In this document: piece after piece, positions 25,486-33,717 of the stretch
Layout: the number at the start of each line of letters is the position of its first letter
Numbering within the stretch: position 1 is the stretch's first letter
Assembly: GCA_037200885.1 (NCBI GenBank)
Contig: JBBCIN010000003.1
Span: forward strand, 806,001 to 870,000
Source: PMG-095 sp037200885
Lineage (GTDB): Bacteria > Myxococcota_A > Polyangia > Polyangiales > Polyangiaceae
Direction of reading: 5' to 3'
DNA: 64,000 nt
The notes under the pieces: model-generated
What the model was told of the DNA's origin: nothing
Databases searched by the model: none
Seen by the model: the letters and a program-made list of their open reading frames with translations, nothing else
Made by a program: the position numbers and the translations under genes

Positions 25486-26256
25486 TCAGCGCAACATGAA
25501 CCAGTCCACGTCGGGGGTGAGCTCGAGGTGAAAATGATTCTTGTGGGCCGGGTTGTAGTTGGGCGTCAGGATGCTGTTGAAAACGTGCGCCTCCGCGGCC
25601 GCGCACACCAGCTCGTGGAGCTCGCGCGCCTCCGGGCAGTCCGGGATCGGCGGCCGGGCCGCGGGCACACACTGCGCTCCGCCCAGCTGGCCGTGGAAGT
25701 GATCGAGCACGTTCAGAACCTCGCCGTTGTCCTTCCTGAGCTCGCGCACGTCGACCGCCAGCGCGCCTTGGTGGCGACGCCCCCACTCGGTCGTCGGCCA
25801 ACTCTTGGCGGGCGGGCGCCAGGCCGAGAACATGCGCACCTCGGCGATCGAGTGCGCCCGCAGGACTTGGCTGAAGTCGTCGAGCGAGAGCACGAGCCGA
25901 CAATCGAAGATCTCCCAAGGCACGCTGGCCCGCTCGCGGTCCGGGAAATCCGTGCGATAGAGCACGCCCCCCACCTTGCCGGTCAGACGAACCGGAATCT
26001 TCACGCCACGCTTGGCGTCCTCGCGTGAATACGGAATGTGCCGTTCGTCCAGAAGCGCGAGACACGCGGCGGGCGTGAGCTGTCCGTAGGCCTCCGCGGG
26101 AGACCCCGGCGCGTGGCTGAGCGGAATCGACTTGCCGTGCGGAGCGCGATGCGAGCCGTGCGAGCCGTGATAGTGCGCCTTGGGCTTCGGCTTGGAGTGG
26201 GTCGAAGTCGCGCCCAGCACCAAAATGCCGAGCGCGGCGCTGATGGCCAAAGGCAT
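25486..26256 (-). CDS. Extensin-like C-terminal domain protein (putative M15-type peptidase fold), secreted
   Basis: About 256 residues. The ATG at 26256 gives a signal peptide (MPLAISAALGILVLGATST), and GGTGAG lies just upstream. Longer starts reach 26367 but add a non-signal-like stretch. A His/Lys-rich segment follows. The C-terminal domain (about 100-256) has the extensin-like pattern HQGALAVDVREL and NPAHKNHFHLEL, which provides the His/Asp and HxH residues of the LAS/M15 zinc-peptidase fold. It may trim peptidoglycan peptides in the periplasm (inference). It is divergent from hrcA; the two starts are about 126 bp apart. Confidence 0.75.
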   Translation of the reverse strand: MPLAISAALGILVLGATSTHSKPKPKAHYHGSHGSHRAPHGKSIPLSHAPGSPAEAYGQLTPAACLALLDERHIPYSREDAKRGVKIPVRLTGKVGGVLYRTDFPDRERASVPWEIFDCRLVLSLDDFSQVLRAHSIAEVRMFSAWRPPAKSWPTTEWGRRHQGALAVDVRELRKDNGEVLNVLDHFHGQLGGAQCVPAARPPIPDCPEARELHELVCAAAEAHVFNSILTPNYNPAHKNHFHLELTPDVDWFMLR

Positions 26257-26382
26257 GCTCACCCGAGGAGCCTGACCCGAAGGCGGTGAAAGGGCCAAAT
26301 CCGCGCCCAGGTCGCCCGACAAAGCGGGGAACGGCGTCACAATTTGACGAACTCGGCGAAAAAGCAAAGGATCTCGGAAGCG

Positions 26383-27456
26383 ATGTCAGTCAACCCGCCC
26401 CTCAGCAAGCGAGCCCGCTCGGTGCTGTACGCGGTCGTCACGGAATTCATCGCCACCGCGGAGCCAGTGGGCAGCCGCACACTCACGCGGAAATATGGCT
26501 TCTCACTCTCCGCCGCGACAATCCGGAACGAGCTCGCCGATCTGGAAGACTCGGGCTACCTCGCCCAACCTCACACCTCCGCCGGGCGCGTGCCGACCGA
26601 AGCGGCGTATCGCATCTTCGTCGACGCTTTGATGCAGGTGCGTGAGGTGTCGCAGATCGACGCCGCGCGGATCAAAGATCGCTTCGCCGATCTGACCGCG
26701 GATTCCGACATCCTGCGTGAGACCGGTAAATTGCTGTCCGATTTGAGCGGCGCACCCGCGGTGCTCGTTCGTGCCCGGACCGAAACGCGAACCCTGCTCA
26801 CCTTGCGCTTCATTCCCACGCGGCCCTTCGAGCTCCTGAGCGTGATGGTGTTCTCCGATGGCACCGTGGAAAATCGTTTCATCCACGTAGAAAAACCGGT
26901 CAGTGAGCACGAGCTCGAGCGCGTGCACAACATGCTGAACGAGGTCGTCAAAGGTCGCACGCTCTCGGCGATCCGCGAGTATTTCGTGACCGACGTCACG
27001 AACCACGCCGACGAGATCGCCACCTTACGGCAGCTCGGACTATCCTTGGTGCGCGCCGCGACGGACAACGCCACGCGCGGGGTGGACGTGGTGATTCAAG
27101 GCCAATCGCGCCTGCTCGAGAGTCCGGAGTTCGGCAACGTGGAGCGCGTGCGCGAGCTCTTGTTTGCGCTCGAGGACCGCGAGCGCTTGCTGATTCTGCT
27201 CGACCGAACGCTGAACTCGACCCACGTGAACGTGTTTCTCGGTGAAGAGACCGAAGCGATGGTGGGCTTCCCCGTCAGCCTCGTGGCCGCGCCGTATCGC
27301 GAAGAAGGCGGTGAAGCACGCGGCGCGGTTGGCGTGATCGGCCCAACGCGCATGGACTATCCGTTCGTCGTGCCCCTGGTCGGCGCGACCGCCAACGCGA
27401 TGAGCGCCGTGATTGCTCGGCTTCGGGATCCCAAGCGCCAATCCGGGGGGGAGTAA
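26383..27456 (+). CDS. hrcA: Heat-inducible transcription repressor HrcA
   Basis: HrcA represses chaperone genes by binding the CIRCE operator. The 357 residues have the N-terminal winged helix (SKRARSVLYAVVTEFIATAEPVGS, SAATIRNELADLEDSGYL, HTSAGRVPTEAAYR) and the HrcA core (VLIGPTRMDYP-like GVIGPTRMDYP near the C-terminus). I chose the ATG at 26383; a TTG at 26344 would add 13 residues and overlap the long form of the divergent gene. No grpE, dnaK or dnaJ is next to it, and I see no CIRCE inverted repeat in front of it. A cNMP-domain gene follows 56 bp downstream. Confidence 0.95.
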   Translation: MSVNPPLSKRARSVLYAVVTEFIATAEPVGSRTLTRKYGFSLSAATIRNELADLEDSGYLAQPHTSAGRVPTEAAYRIFVDALMQVREVSQIDAARIKDRFADLTADSDILRETGKLLSDLSGAPAVLVRARTETRTLLTLRFIPTRPFELLSVMVFSDGTVENRFIHVEKPVSEHELERVHNMLNEVVKGRTLSAIREYFVTDVTNHADEIATLRQLGLSLVRAATDNATRGVDVVIQGQSRLLESPEFGNVERVRELLFALEDRERLLILLDRTLNSTHVNVFLGEETEAMVGFPVSLVAAPYREEGGEARGAVGVIGPTRMDYPFVVPLVGATANAMSAVIARLRDPKRQSGGE

Positions 27457-27512
27457 CGCCGAGTAACAGCGCGCGAGTGACAGCGCGCGCGAGCCCCTCT
27501 ATTATCGGTGCT

Positions 27513-28847
27513 ATGGCTACTAGCTCGCCGATCGACCAAGCGCTGACTTTTGCCGAGGCTTCCATGCACGAAGCCGCACTCCGCTCCAGCGCGGCATTGC
27601 TGGAATTGGATCCGCGCGCGGCGATTCGCTTGTTCCTCAGCGCCTGGATGCTGGGGGCCCTCGGGGAGCAAGTGACAGCCAAGCTTGGCCTCGAGGTGGC
27701 GGTCGAGCGCGCGGTGGACTCCGGCAATCTCCCGCTCGCGGTGGCTGCAGCGTGTCGGCTCGCTGAGTTCGGCGGGGACGTCGCGGCCTCGCTGTCCGCA
27801 ATCGCCAAGGCCTTCGCCAAGGGTTCGCCTCGCTTACTCGACAAGCGCGGCGCGCCGCCTAGCCTGATCGGCGTCGGCGCCGACTTCTCACCGCTGCCCG
27901 ACTCGCTTTCAGGCAAAGCCTTGCTGGAAAAAGCGACGGCAATCGTCGAGGCCAGCGTAGAAGCGTTCAAAACCGATCGCGCACGAGGCGCGCCGGCCCA
28001 ACTCTCGCCGCAGATCCTGTTCTCGTCACTGGACGAGAACGGCCTGTACGCCATGATCGAGATCTTGGACGTGCGCCTCGTACCGCGCGGCAGTGTCTTG
28101 GTCGAGGAGGGTAGCACCGGTGACGAAGCTTTCTTCGTGGCACGCGGCGAGCTCGACGTGCAAAAATCCAACAGCAAGCCCGGTGCCCCACCGATTGCCT
28201 TGGCTCGTCTGGGCAGCGGGGCTTTGTTCGGCGAAATGGCGCTGCTTTCGCGCACGCCACGCACGGCCACGGTGCTCGCGGCGGTGCCCTGCATCGTGCT
28301 CGTCGCAAAGAAGGCAGCGCTCGATCGAGTCGTGCTGGCTGCGCCCGGCGTCGGTCGCGCCTTCGCCGAGTTCTGTCGTCGACGCATGCTCGAAAACCTG
28401 ATGCGCACCAACTTCGTTCTGCGCGCGGCCAGCCCGGCTGAGCGCCCCGCCTTGGTCGAGCGTTTCGCGATTCGCACCTTCGAAGCTGGCGAGAAAATCG
28501 TGACTCAGGGCTCGCCGCCCGAGGGCTTGCACCTGATCGCGCTGGGCGAGGTCGCAGTCGTACACCAAGATGAGAACGACAGCAGCACCACGATCGTCGC
28601 CAAGCTCGGTCCGGGTGAGGTCGTGGGTGAAGTGGCGCTGGTCTTGCGACGTCCCGCGATCACCGATGTCGTCGCTCACCACCCGACGGTAACGCTGTTC
28701 TTGCCGCGTGAGCGCCTGATGGAGCTCGTCAAAGCGCACCCCAAGGTGTTCGTCGAACTGTACGAGCTGGCCGTGAAGCGCGACGAAGAGACGAGCCACA
28801 TGGCCGCGGAAGAAGCCACCGAGACCGATGATTTCGTGATCGTCTGA
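27513..28847 (+). CDS. Protein with two cyclic-nucleotide-binding domains
   Basis: About 444 residues. A helical N-terminal third is followed by two cNMP-binding beta-barrels. The first (about 180-300) has the phosphate-binding-cassette pattern GALFGEMALLSRTPRTATV. The second (about 325-430) has GEVVGEVALVLRRPAITDV, which is less canonical. No helix-turn-helix or enzyme domain follows; the protein ends in an acidic tail. It probably senses cAMP/cGMP or another ligand and acts through partners. The ATG at 27513 is preferred over a start at 27477. It follows hrcA on the same strand. Confidence 0.82.
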   Translation: MATSSPIDQALTFAEASMHEAALRSSAALLELDPRAAIRLFLSAWMLGALGEQVTAKLGLEVAVERAVDSGNLPLAVAAACRLAEFGGDVAASLSAIAKAFAKGSPRLLDKRGAPPSLIGVGADFSPLPDSLSGKALLEKATAIVEASVEAFKTDRARGAPAQLSPQILFSSLDENGLYAMIEILDVRLVPRGSVLVEEGSTGDEAFFVARGELDVQKSNSKPGAPPIALARLGSGALFGEMALLSRTPRTATVLAAVPCIVLVAKKAALDRVVLAAPGVGRAFAEFCRRRMLENLMRTNFVLRAASPAERPALVERFAIRTFEAGEKIVTQGSPPEGLHLIALGEVAVVHQDENDSSTTIVAKLGPGEVVGEVALVLRRPAITDVVAHHPTVTLFLPRERLMELVKAHPKVFVELYELAVKRDEETSHMAAEEATETDDFVIV

Positions 28848-28865
28848 CCGGCGCGCGCTGCCGCA

Positions 28866-29723
28866 TCACCAGAGCGTCGACCACTCGGCGGCGAAACCGC
28901 GGCTGTCGAGCGGCGAAACCACGAGCGCGCCTGGCAGGCCGAGAGCCTGGGAAAAGCTCTTGCCGACGCTGCCACCGATGGCTTCACCGAGCAGCGCGCC
29001 CGATACGATGTCCGACGCCCAGTGGTGATCGCCGAGCCACATGCCGCTAGCCACGCCCAGCGCCAGCGGATAACCCGCAAATGACAGCACGCCGAGCTCG
29101 GGGTTCGACGCGCGAAACGCAGCCGCTCCGGCGAACATCACCGCCGTGTGCCCGCTCGGCCATGCGCCGACCCCGCGCTGAAAAGGCGCGAAGTCGTGCG
29201 CGTACTCGGGATGGTCGAGGCGATCCGGAGCCTGGGGATTCGTGTCCTGATTGGGCCAACGGCGGCCGACCCCGAACTTCAAGAGGGTGACCGCGCCGTA
29301 GGTGAATAAACCTGCTTGCAGGATGGGCACGAGCACCCGCTGCACTTCGCACGAGCCCGCCGCCAAGCTGACCCCATAACCTACCAGCACACCCGCACCG
29401 AGCACGTACGGCGTCCACGTGCTGACTGGCTCGAGCCCCGGTTTGCCGAACAAGTCACGCTGCGCAACCACACGCAGGTGATGGTCGACACCCGTCGGCG
29501 CGAGCGTGAGTGGCATCAGCACGGCAAAGGTGGTGAGCGCGAGCGGTACCGGGCGCGCGAAATTTTTCGCGCTGCTCCCGAGGCGTGACCACGGTTTCGT
29601 CTCGAAGCAAGCTGGCTCGGCCTGCGCCGGCAGGGGCGCGGCCAGCGCCGCGAGCGCGATGCCCAGCCCGAACACCCGGGCCGAATCTGCTCGATCACGT
29701 CCGCCGCGGCCTAGAAAGCGCAT
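28866..29723 (-). CDS. PAP2-family membrane phosphatase
   Basis: About 285 residues with a signal peptide (cleavage near PAQAEPA) and several membrane helices. The three PAP2 motifs are present: KFGVGRRWP, PSGHT and GDHHWASDIV, which supply the catalytic His and Arg residues. Enzymes of this kind dephosphorylate lipid phosphates such as undecaprenyl diphosphate or phosphatidic acid on the periplasmic side. I chose the ATG at 29723 because it starts the signal peptide; the frame extends to 29792 without support. It is divergent from skp and converges with the cNMP-domain gene. Confidence 0.88.
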   Translation of the reverse strand: MRFLGRGGRDRADSARVFGLGIALAALAAPLPAQAEPACFETKPWSRLGSSAKNFARPVPLALTTFAVLMPLTLAPTGVDHHLRVVAQRDLFGKPGLEPVSTWTPYVLGAGVLVGYGVSLAAGSCEVQRVLVPILQAGLFTYGAVTLLKFGVGRRWPNQDTNPQAPDRLDHPEYAHDFAPFQRGVGAWPSGHTAVMFAGAAAFRASNPELGVLSFAGYPLALGVASGMWLGDHHWASDIVSGALLGEAIGGSVGKSFSQALGLPGALVVSPLDSRGFAAEWSTLW

Positions 29724-29831
29724 GTTGCAGCCCGAAGTATGTCTGGCTTCCAGACGATTTCCGCAGCTTTCCCGCCGGCATTGCCGTCCCACGCTTGACC
29801 GGGCCCGAACCGAACGCTAAGCCGGGACCCC

Positions 29832-30473
29832 ATGAAGAGCTCGTTTCGGTTCCTTAGTGTCGTGGTGTCCGCAGTCGCAGTGCTGCTCGGCAGCGCGCAG
29901 GCCCACGCTCAATCCAAAATCGCCGTCGTCGACACGCAGCGGGCGATCATGGAAACCGAGGATGGGCTCCGTGCTCAAGCCACGCTCAAGAAAGTCTTCG
30001 ACAACAAACAGCGCGAGCTCGACAAGAAGCAGGAAGACCTGCAGAAAGAGCGCGAAGACATCGAGAAGCAGCGCGACGTGTTGAGCAAGACCGCGCTCGC
30101 GAAGCGCGTCGACAAGTGGCAGCGTGAAATGATGGCGCTGCAAGGCGTGTTCGTCGACTACAACAAAGAGTTGCAGAAGAAGCAGGGCGAGCTGACGCAA
30201 CCGATCGTGCAGAAGATCATGGGCACGATTCGCCGCCTGGCCACCCAAGATGGCCTGGACTTGGTGCTCGACAAGCAAGCGGCTCCCTACGTGCGCAGCG
30301 ACTTGGACGTGACCGACCGCATCATCACCTTGTACAACCAGGGTTCGGGCGATGAGGGCGCCAAGGGGCCGAGCAAGAAGGAGAGCGCCCCCACCGGCCC
30401 CGCTCCGGCCCCTCTGGCGATGCCGAACGCGACGCCGCCAGCCACCCTGGCACCCGCGCCAACCAAGAAGTGA
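29832..30473 (+). CDS. skp: Periplasmic chaperone Skp/OmpH
   Basis: 213 residues: a signal peptide (cleavage near AHAQSKIAVVD), the conserved first strand KIAVVDTQRAI, a long charged coiled-coil hairpin (about 50-140, with KKQEDLQKEREDIEKQRD), and the C-terminal strand DLVLDK. A Pro/Ala-rich tail of about 40 residues is an addition to the usual Skp length. Skp trimers hold unfolded outer-membrane proteins in the periplasm for the BAM complex. fabZ follows 45 bp downstream, echoing the common skp-lpxD-fabZ order, though lpxD is missing here. Confidence 0.92.
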   Translation: MKSSFRFLSVVVSAVAVLLGSAQAHAQSKIAVVDTQRAIMETEDGLRAQATLKKVFDNKQRELDKKQEDLQKEREDIEKQRDVLSKTALAKRVDKWQREMMALQGVFVDYNKELQKKQGELTQPIVQKIMGTIRRLATQDGLDLVLDKQAAPYVRSDLDVTDRIITLYNQGSGDEGAKGPSKKESAPTGPAPAPLAMPNATPPATLAPAPTKK

Positions 30474-30518
30474 TCCGAGCCGACCGGCTCGGGCGCTGAC
30501 GGCGGGGGGTCTTGGGTC

Positions 30519-30986
30519 ATGGCTACGAATCCACGAAAGAGCGTCAAACTCGAGGTAGCCAAGATCTTGGAGATCTTGCCGCATCGCTATCCATTCGTGC
30601 TGGTGGATCGCGTGACGGACCTGGTCGCTGGCGAGAGCATTCGCGGTCACAAGATGGTGAGCGCGAACGAACCCTGGTGTCAGGGCCACTTTCCCGATCG
30701 GCCGATCATGCCCGGCGTCTTGATCATCGAAGCGCTGGCACAGATCGGCGGCATCCTGGCGTACGCTTCCGAGCCGTTCGATGCCTCGACCAGCCTGATG
30801 TATTTTCTAGGCATCGACAAAGCGAAGTTTCGTCACACGGTGACGCCCGGGGATCGCCTCGATTTGTACGTCGAGGTGATTCAACACCGCTCGAACGTCT
30901 GGAAGTTGCGCGGTGAAGCGACCGTCGAGGGCACGCTGTGCGCTCAAGGGGAGCTGCTAGCGTCGATCGTCGACCGCGACGGTTGA
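30519..30986 (+). CDS. fabZ: 3-hydroxyacyl-[ACP] dehydratase
   Basis: FabZ dehydrates 3-hydroxyacyl-ACP in type II fatty acid synthesis, in the cytoplasm. The 155 residues have the hot-dog signatures: catalytic His in PHRYPFVLVDRV (about 21-32), GHFPDRPIMPGVLIIEALAQ (about 55-75, catalytic Glu), and the strand FLGIDKAKFRHTVTPGD. A G-rich stretch (GGGGGG at 30503-30508) lies ahead of the ATG. The stop codon TGA (30984-30986) is formed by the first three bases of the inverted-repeat element that follows, so the element borders or has altered the 3' end. Confidence 0.95.
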   Translation: MATNPRKSVKLEVAKILEILPHRYPFVLVDRVTDLVAGESIRGHKMVSANEPWCQGHFPDRPIMPGVLIIEALAQIGGILAYASEPFDASTSLMYFLGIDKAKFRHTVTPGDRLDLYVEVIQHRSNVWKLRGEATVEGTLCAQGELLASIVDRDG

Positions 30987-31160
30987 GAGCCGATGCCAGT
31001 GGGCCGCCCGAGGAAGCGGCCGAGACCGAAGTGGATGTCGAGCCAGGTCGTCGTCCGGCGCGCGGAGGCCTAGCAGAGCTAGGCCGAGCACGACGGGCGG
31101 CGAGATGGCAGACACGAGAGATCGGCTGCCGACGACCAGGCCTGCTGGCATCGGCTCTCA
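30984..31160. repeat. 177-bp element with 22-bp inverted arms; structured RNA or MITE candidate
   Basis: The arms 30984-31005 and 31139-31160 pair over 22 bp with only two G-T wobbles; the outer 16 bp are perfect (TGAGAGCCGATGCCAG and its complement). Inside, GCGGCCGA (31016-31023) pairs with TCGGCTGC (31122-31129), and GGCCTAGC-AGA-GCTAGGCC (31067-31085) is a perfect 8-bp hairpin. GGTCGTCG (31046-31053) could pair either with CGACGACC (31130-31137), as a pseudoknot, or in part with ACGACG (31090-31095). No credible reading frame runs through it. CGCGAC occurs close to both ends (30975-30980 and 31162-31167) but at different distances, so a target-site duplication is not proven. Confidence 0.7.
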
Positions 31161-31215
31161 GCGCGACAACGTACCGCAGCACGCTCTTCGGCTCGCGGTG
31201 ATAACCCCTCGGCGC

Positions 31216-31644
31216 ATGTCGACGCGCCGCCGATTCGTCTCACTCGCTGCAGTCAGCCTGAGCTCTGCACTGCTCGCCGCCTGCGTAGCGAGCCCCGACG
31301 ACGTGGCCCAGCTCGACGCGGAGCAATCGCTCGATCTGCGTTCGCAGCACGGGCTCGTCGAGGCCGCTATATCGCTCGATGGCCCCGACATCGCGCGCGG
31401 ACCGAATGATTTTTCGATCACGCTGCGCGCGACCGAAGCCTCATCCGCGCCGGTGCTGACGAGCGTCGAGGGATCGATGGTCGCACACGGTCATTACGCC
31501 AGCGCGTCCAGCATCGTCAGTGACGGTGGAACGTTCCACGCCGTTGGTCTGGATCTGTTCATGAGCGGTCGTTGGCAGATCGCTCTCGGCGTCGAGCTCG
31601 AAGATTCGTCCGATCTCGTCGAATTCGCGCTCGACGTGCCATGA
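31216..31644 (+). CDS. Lipoprotein with YtkA/FixH-like beta domain
   Basis: About 142 residues. The ATG at 31216 gives a lipoprotein signal (FVSLAAVSLSSALLAAC, Cys near residue 20). The mature part is a small beta-sandwich (about 60-142) with the YtkA/FixH-like pattern GPNDFSITLRAT, a central loop with HGHYAS, and GRWQIALGVELED. Such domains occur in proteins linked to metal handling or cytochrome oxidase assembly, but the His-rich loop alone does not prove metal binding. Its stop overlaps the next gene's start as ATGA, so the two are translationally coupled. Confidence 0.65.
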   Translation: MSTRRRFVSLAAVSLSSALLAACVASPDDVAQLDAEQSLDLRSQHGLVEAAISLDGPDIARGPNDFSITLRATEASSAPVLTSVEGSMVAHGHYASASSIVSDGGTFHAVGLDLFMSGRWQIALGVELEDSSDLVEFALDVP

Positions 31645-32528
31645 ATCGGATCGCATCGCTCTCCTTCATGGCGCTGGCGCTTTGGACCGGGCGCATACAC
31701 GCATGCTCGTGCAGTGGCCAAGGGCCAGCCAGCGCGTTGACGCGGCTGGATCAGACGTACGGCGTGCGTCTCTCGCAGCGACTCGTGCTCGGACAGGGCG
31801 CTGCCAACGCGCACGGGCAGTACCAAGCCTTTGCTCCGCGCGAACACGATCGCAGCCTGGAGTATGCCCTCCTGATCGCGTATCGCCTGCAGCGCTTGGA
31901 GCTCGCGGCAACGGTTGGCTACGGCACGCGCAGCGTTGCGCTCTCCGAAGCCGCCGAACGCAGTACCGGGATCAGCGATACGCTGCTGCGCGCGCGTTAC
32001 GAGGCCGCCGAAGAGCCCGCGCCCTGGCAGCGCGGCGCGTATCCCTCGCTGGCCATGCTGGGCACCGCGCGCCTGCCCACCGCACACGCCGAAGGCCTCG
32101 CTCCGCGCGGGCTCGGGACCACGGAATTCGCGCTCGGCGTCAGCCTCGAGCGTTCGTTCGCACGGTTATTCCGCGTGGGCGTCTTGGCGGAGCTCGCAGG
32201 TCGCTTGCCGGACACGACGCTCGGTATCACCCGTCGCCTCGGCCCGCGCGCGAGCGCTGAGCTCACCCTCTCGTACTTCGCGAGCCCCGACCTGGTCATC
32301 AGCGCGTTGCTCAGTACACGCTGGGAGAGCAATGTCAGCGTGCAGCAGCGCGAACAGTCCGGCACCGCGCAACGCTTGACCGAAGTCGGTGCGGCGATCT
32401 CTTTTCAACCCTGGACGAGCCCACTCCGCGCCGGCTTTGCCCAGCGTTACGCGCCGGGCATCGACGGTCTGAGCGCCAATACGCTCCTTGGACTGACCAG
32501 CGAGTTCTGGCTCGGCTACGTGCGCTGA
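31641..32528 (+). CDS. Probable outer-membrane barrel (transporter-like), coupled to the YtkA-like lipoprotein
   Basis: About 295 residues. A short signal sequence (MNRIASLSFMALALWTGRIHA) is followed by a Cys-containing start (CSCSG) and then alternating amphipathic strands throughout (LEYALLIAYRLQRLELAATVGYGTRS is one example). It ends FWLGYVR with aromatic residues in the last strand. It resembles the phenol-pathway/transporter family of outer-membrane barrels that often sit beside metal-resistance genes. The ATG at 31641 overlaps the previous stop by four bases. A metal-related pair is a guess from context only. Confidence 0.55.
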   Translation: MNRIASLSFMALALWTGRIHACSCSGQGPASALTRLDQTYGVRLSQRLVLGQGAANAHGQYQAFAPREHDRSLEYALLIAYRLQRLELAATVGYGTRSVALSEAAERSTGISDTLLRARYEAAEEPAPWQRGAYPSLAMLGTARLPTAHAEGLAPRGLGTTEFALGVSLERSFARLFRVGVLAELAGRLPDTTLGITRRLGPRASAELTLSYFASPDLVISALLSTRWESNVSVQQREQSGTAQRLTEVGAAISFQPWTSPLRAGFAQRYAPGIDGLSANTLLGLTSEFWLGYVR

Positions 32529-32710
32529 CGGCCGCCGTCGGCGCCAGCGTCTGCGCTGTCGACGCACTCGGCTTTGAGCTCAGCGTACGGTCGGGGCAGC
32601 TCCCCGATCCGCTCGCCCCGCTGATTGCAGCCGATCGCGCGGGCTCCCGTGCTGGCATAATAAACGAGCCGTTTGGTCGTACACGGCGGTCAAGATGCGC
32701 ACCCACCACT

Positions 32711-33589
32711 CTACGGTGCTCTTTGCAGGTCGTAAGTTGCCGCGTCGATTTCGCCGTACACGAACTTGAAGTGGGCACGCGCGCCAGAAGCGTCGAACTC
32801 GAGCCCGACGATCTTGCCTTGGTAGCCCGACTCTTGGAATAGATCTGCCTCATAAGCGTAGATGATATCGATGTCGCCACTCGCGGCTCCGGTACCGTCG
32901 ATGCTCGACAGCGTCCACTGCGTGAGTGCGTTTGCTCGGTCGGTGCCATAGCTGAACGCGACGCAGCACTCGCTGGACGAAGCATTGACGACGTCCAAGC
33001 AGTGAGCGAAGTAGTGACCGTTTGCTTCGAAAGTCAGCGACACCGCATACGCTTGCCAGAAATTGCTGTACGCAATGCCCTGCCAAGTACCGACCAAGTT
33101 CGCACGCGCGGCGGCGAGCGCGGCGGAGACCGGAAGATCCGCGAGCGACGCGGGCTGCCAGGCGGAAAGTGCCAGAGTGGGTAGCGGCGCCCCGCAGAAT
33201 TCAGGCTGGTGGGACGGCGCCGGTCCAGATCCTCCGGACTCGCCTGCCGCGCTTTCTCCCGAGGCGCCTGCCGCGCTTTCTCCGACACCGCCCCCCACGC
33301 TGTCTGCGAAATCACCTCCGCTGTAGGTCTCGCCGATGTGCCAGCCAGCTGGCGATCCCCCAGCGGCCACGGCGCCGCCCGAGCCGACTGGCGGAGCTAC
33401 CGGGCCATGCTCGGGGCTTGAAGCGGCCGCGCCCCCCGCCGTGGTCGAAACTGGCGCGCTGCCCGCGGCGCTCGAGCCAGCTGTGGCTGCCCTGGTCGGG
33501 CTCGGCTCACCTCCCTCGACGACCGTGCCGCCACACGCGAACGATGCGCACGCGGCCCCAACACCCAGCAACGGCACCAGACATTTCAT
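32711..33589 (-). CDS. Secreted lipoprotein with Gly/Ser/Ala-rich linker
   Basis: About 292 residues. The ATG at 33589 begins a lipoprotein signal (CLVPLLGVGAACASFAC, likely lipidated Cys near residue 19). A low-complexity linker of about 110 residues contains short DNA-level repeats (the phrase ESAAGxSG occurs in tandem). A compact C-terminal domain (about 135-292) has a Trp/Tyr-rich start (GTWQGIAYSNFWQAYAVSLTFE), conserved-looking Cys (HCLDVV, ECCVAF) and beta-strand character. The linker-plus-domain plan is common in myxobacterial surface lipoproteins. No function can be assigned. Confidence 0.6.
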   Translation of the reverse strand: MKCLVPLLGVGAACASFACGGTVVEGGEPSPTRAATAGSSAAGSAPVSTTAGGAAASSPEHGPVAPPVGSGGAVAAGGSPAGWHIGETYSGGDFADSVGGGVGESAAGASGESAAGESGGSGPAPSHQPEFCGAPLPTLALSAWQPASLADLPVSAALAAARANLVGTWQGIAYSNFWQAYAVSLTFEANGHYFAHCLDVVNASSSECCVAFSYGTDRANALTQWTLSSIDGTGAASGDIDIIYAYEADLFQESGYQGKIVGLEFDASGARAHFKFVYGEIDAATYDLQRAP

Positions 33590-33717
33590 GCGCTCGTTCG
33601 CCGCAAGCACGGTGCCACTCCGAACAGCGAATCTAGCGCCGAAATCGCGAACTCTAGACTCCGAACTGTGCCGCTCTGTGCCAAGCGCGACGGTCGCGCC
33701 CTCACTTCTCCAAAACT

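Noticed and set aside
24494..26065. A 523-residue open frame that would fuse the response regulator to about 250 extra N-terminal residues.
   Set aside because: The extra part is Arg/Gly/Pro-rich antisense-like sequence in another frame of the extensin-like gene. A strong GGAGGA site with GTG at 25321 and a promoter upstream define the real start.
26257..26382. A CIRCE operator in front of hrcA.
   Set aside because: No TTAGCACTC...GAGTGCTAA-like inverted repeat is present in the divergent gap.
30975..31167. CGCGAC direct repeats flanking the 177-bp element as a target-site duplication.
   Set aside because: They lie at unequal distances from the arms (3 and 1 bases) and CGCGAC is common in GC-rich DNA; not enough to claim transposition.
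30938..31201. An 87-residue frame through the inverted-arm element.
   Set aside because: The composition is Arg/Ala-rich, it starts inside fabZ, and the DNA constraint is at the pairing level, not the codon level.
32335..32985. A 216-residue minus-strand frame spanning the barrel gene end and the lipoprotein gene end.
   Set aside because: It is antisense to two better-supported genes and Ser/Arg-rich without motifs.
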